From Alphaproteobacteria bacterium (GTDB lineage: Bacteria > Pseudomonadota > Alphaproteobacteria > Rs-D84): a DNA stretch of 6,393 nt. A model generated the notes under the pieces. It did no database searches. It was not told the origin of the DNA and saw nothing but the letters and a program-made list of their open reading frames with translations. The stretch is taken from NCBI GenBank assembly GCA_017964865.1, contig JAGCRE010000148.1:1-6393 (forward strand), read 5' to 3'. The translations under genes were made by a program, and so were the position numbers. This document shows positions 6,070 to 6,393 of the stretch, one piece after another (the first letter of the stretch is position 1; each line of letters begins with the position of its first letter).

Positions 6070-6393
6070 ATGCTGAACGTTCGTTATCGTGAAAACACAA
6101 ATACATGGCCGGGCTTTGTAGATTTGTTTTCAAATTTGGTGATTATACTTATATTTTTGCTGATTATGTTCGTGTTTTTGTGGACCACGACCAGTGTGTT
6201 TAACAAAAAAAGTGGTGCAAAAACTGTTGCAGAATTAAAGGCAGCAAATGCCGAAAAGGCATTAACCATTGACCAAATGCGTGCCGATGAACAACAGGCA
6301 AAACAATTATTAAGTGCCGCCCGCAACGAATTAGAAAGCCTAAGTAATGATAACGCTGAACTTATCAACAACAATGCCGAACTTATCAACGAA
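6070..6393 (+). CDS. MotB-like membrane-anchored coiled-coil partner, C-terminus cut by window edge
   Basis: The frame is open from ATG at 6070-6072 to the end of the window, 108 codons. A short N-terminal cytoplasmic part leads into WPGFVDLFSNLVIILIFLL, with one membrane segment at about 19-40. Asp18 just before the membrane is in the place of the ion-binding Asp of MotB/TolR/ExbD proteins. From about 50 to 108 it is a hydrophilic helix with heptad character, ending in two copies of NAELIN. In the alphaproteobacterial family I would expect a C-terminal OmpA-like peptidoglycan-binding domain beyond the edge; this is inference. GAGGGAG lies nine bases before the ATG in a purine-rich gap, and the gene follows the MotA-like gene by 25 bases, so they form an operon. 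Confidence 0.85.
   Translation, partial: MLNVRYRENTNTWPGFVDLFSNLVIILIFLLIMFVFLWTTTSVFNKKSGAKTVAELKAANAEKALTIDQMRADEQQAKQLLSAARNELESLSNDNAELINNNAELINE
6352..6393 (+). repeat. 21-bp in-frame tandem repeat in the coiled coil
   Basis: Two 18-base blocks differing at two positions (6352-6369 and 6373-6390) stand 21 bases apart. They encode N-A-E-L-I-N twice, each followed by one further residue, so the unit is exactly one heptad. The array may continue past the window edge. Confidence 0.7.

Noticed and set aside
6084..6389. Minus-strand frame of 101 codons at the right edge
   Set aside because: It is the complement of the MotB-like gene, whose reading frame has a ribosome binding site, a membrane helix and a coiled coil.
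5280..6393. Zorya defence system (ZorA/ZorB)
   Set aside because: The channel subunit lacks the long cytoplasmic C-terminal tail of ZorA, and there are no helicase or nuclease genes in view. The downstream side is not visible, so this is not final.

Overview
The window reads as a piece of chromosome from a moderately AT-rich bacterium, most likely an uncultured alphaproteobacterium. The grounds are the MotA/TolQ/ExbB-like gene followed by a membrane-anchored coiled-coil partner that starts with a WPGFVD segment (a pairing I associate with Alphaproteobacteria), the ribosomal cluster rpsF-rpsR-rplI, and a recO next to it. I recall the large Cys-rich secreted protein type at the left from gut-type uncultured Alphaproteobacteria, but could not check this. 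No tRNA, rRNA, insertion sequence or CRISPR array is visible.

Layout, left to right. (1) 1-1943, minus strand: the first 647 codons of a large exported protein that runs off the left edge. It has a signal peptide, an Arg/Ser/Thr/Gly-rich lysine-free linker, and 18 cysteines, most of them exactly seven residues apart. (2) 1944-2135: its promoter, a pair of 12-bp direct repeats, and the terminator of the next gene. (3) 2136-2960, minus: a membrane-anchored DsbA-family thiol oxidoreductase with a CPFC active site. (4) 3040-3692, minus: recO, in which the N-terminal 44 codons and the rest of the gene lie in different frames, joined at a run of five A. (5) 3732-3759: a strong terminator closing the ribosomal operon. 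(6) 3782-5127, minus: rplI, rpsR and rpsF, transcribed rpsF-rpsR-rplI. L9 has an unusual acidic Ala/Glu tail, and a roughly 103-bp imperfect palindrome fills the rpsR-rplI gap. (7) 5128-5279: a divergent promoter region. (8) 5280-6393, plus: a MotA/TolQ/ExbB-like channel subunit and the start of its MotB-like partner, cut by the right edge.

How the genes may work together. The ribosomal operon is housekeeping. The two left-hand genes make a plausible functional pair: a periplasmic disulfide enzyme beside a very Cys-rich exported substrate. They have separate promoters and a terminator between them, so this is an inference from adjacency, not an operon. The right-hand pair should form an ion-driven inner-membrane complex reaching into the periplasm.

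The points most worth following are the heptad-spaced cysteine protein, the broken recO frame, and the rpsR-rplI palindrome, whose mismatches suit RNA made from the plus strand better than RNA from the operon strand.
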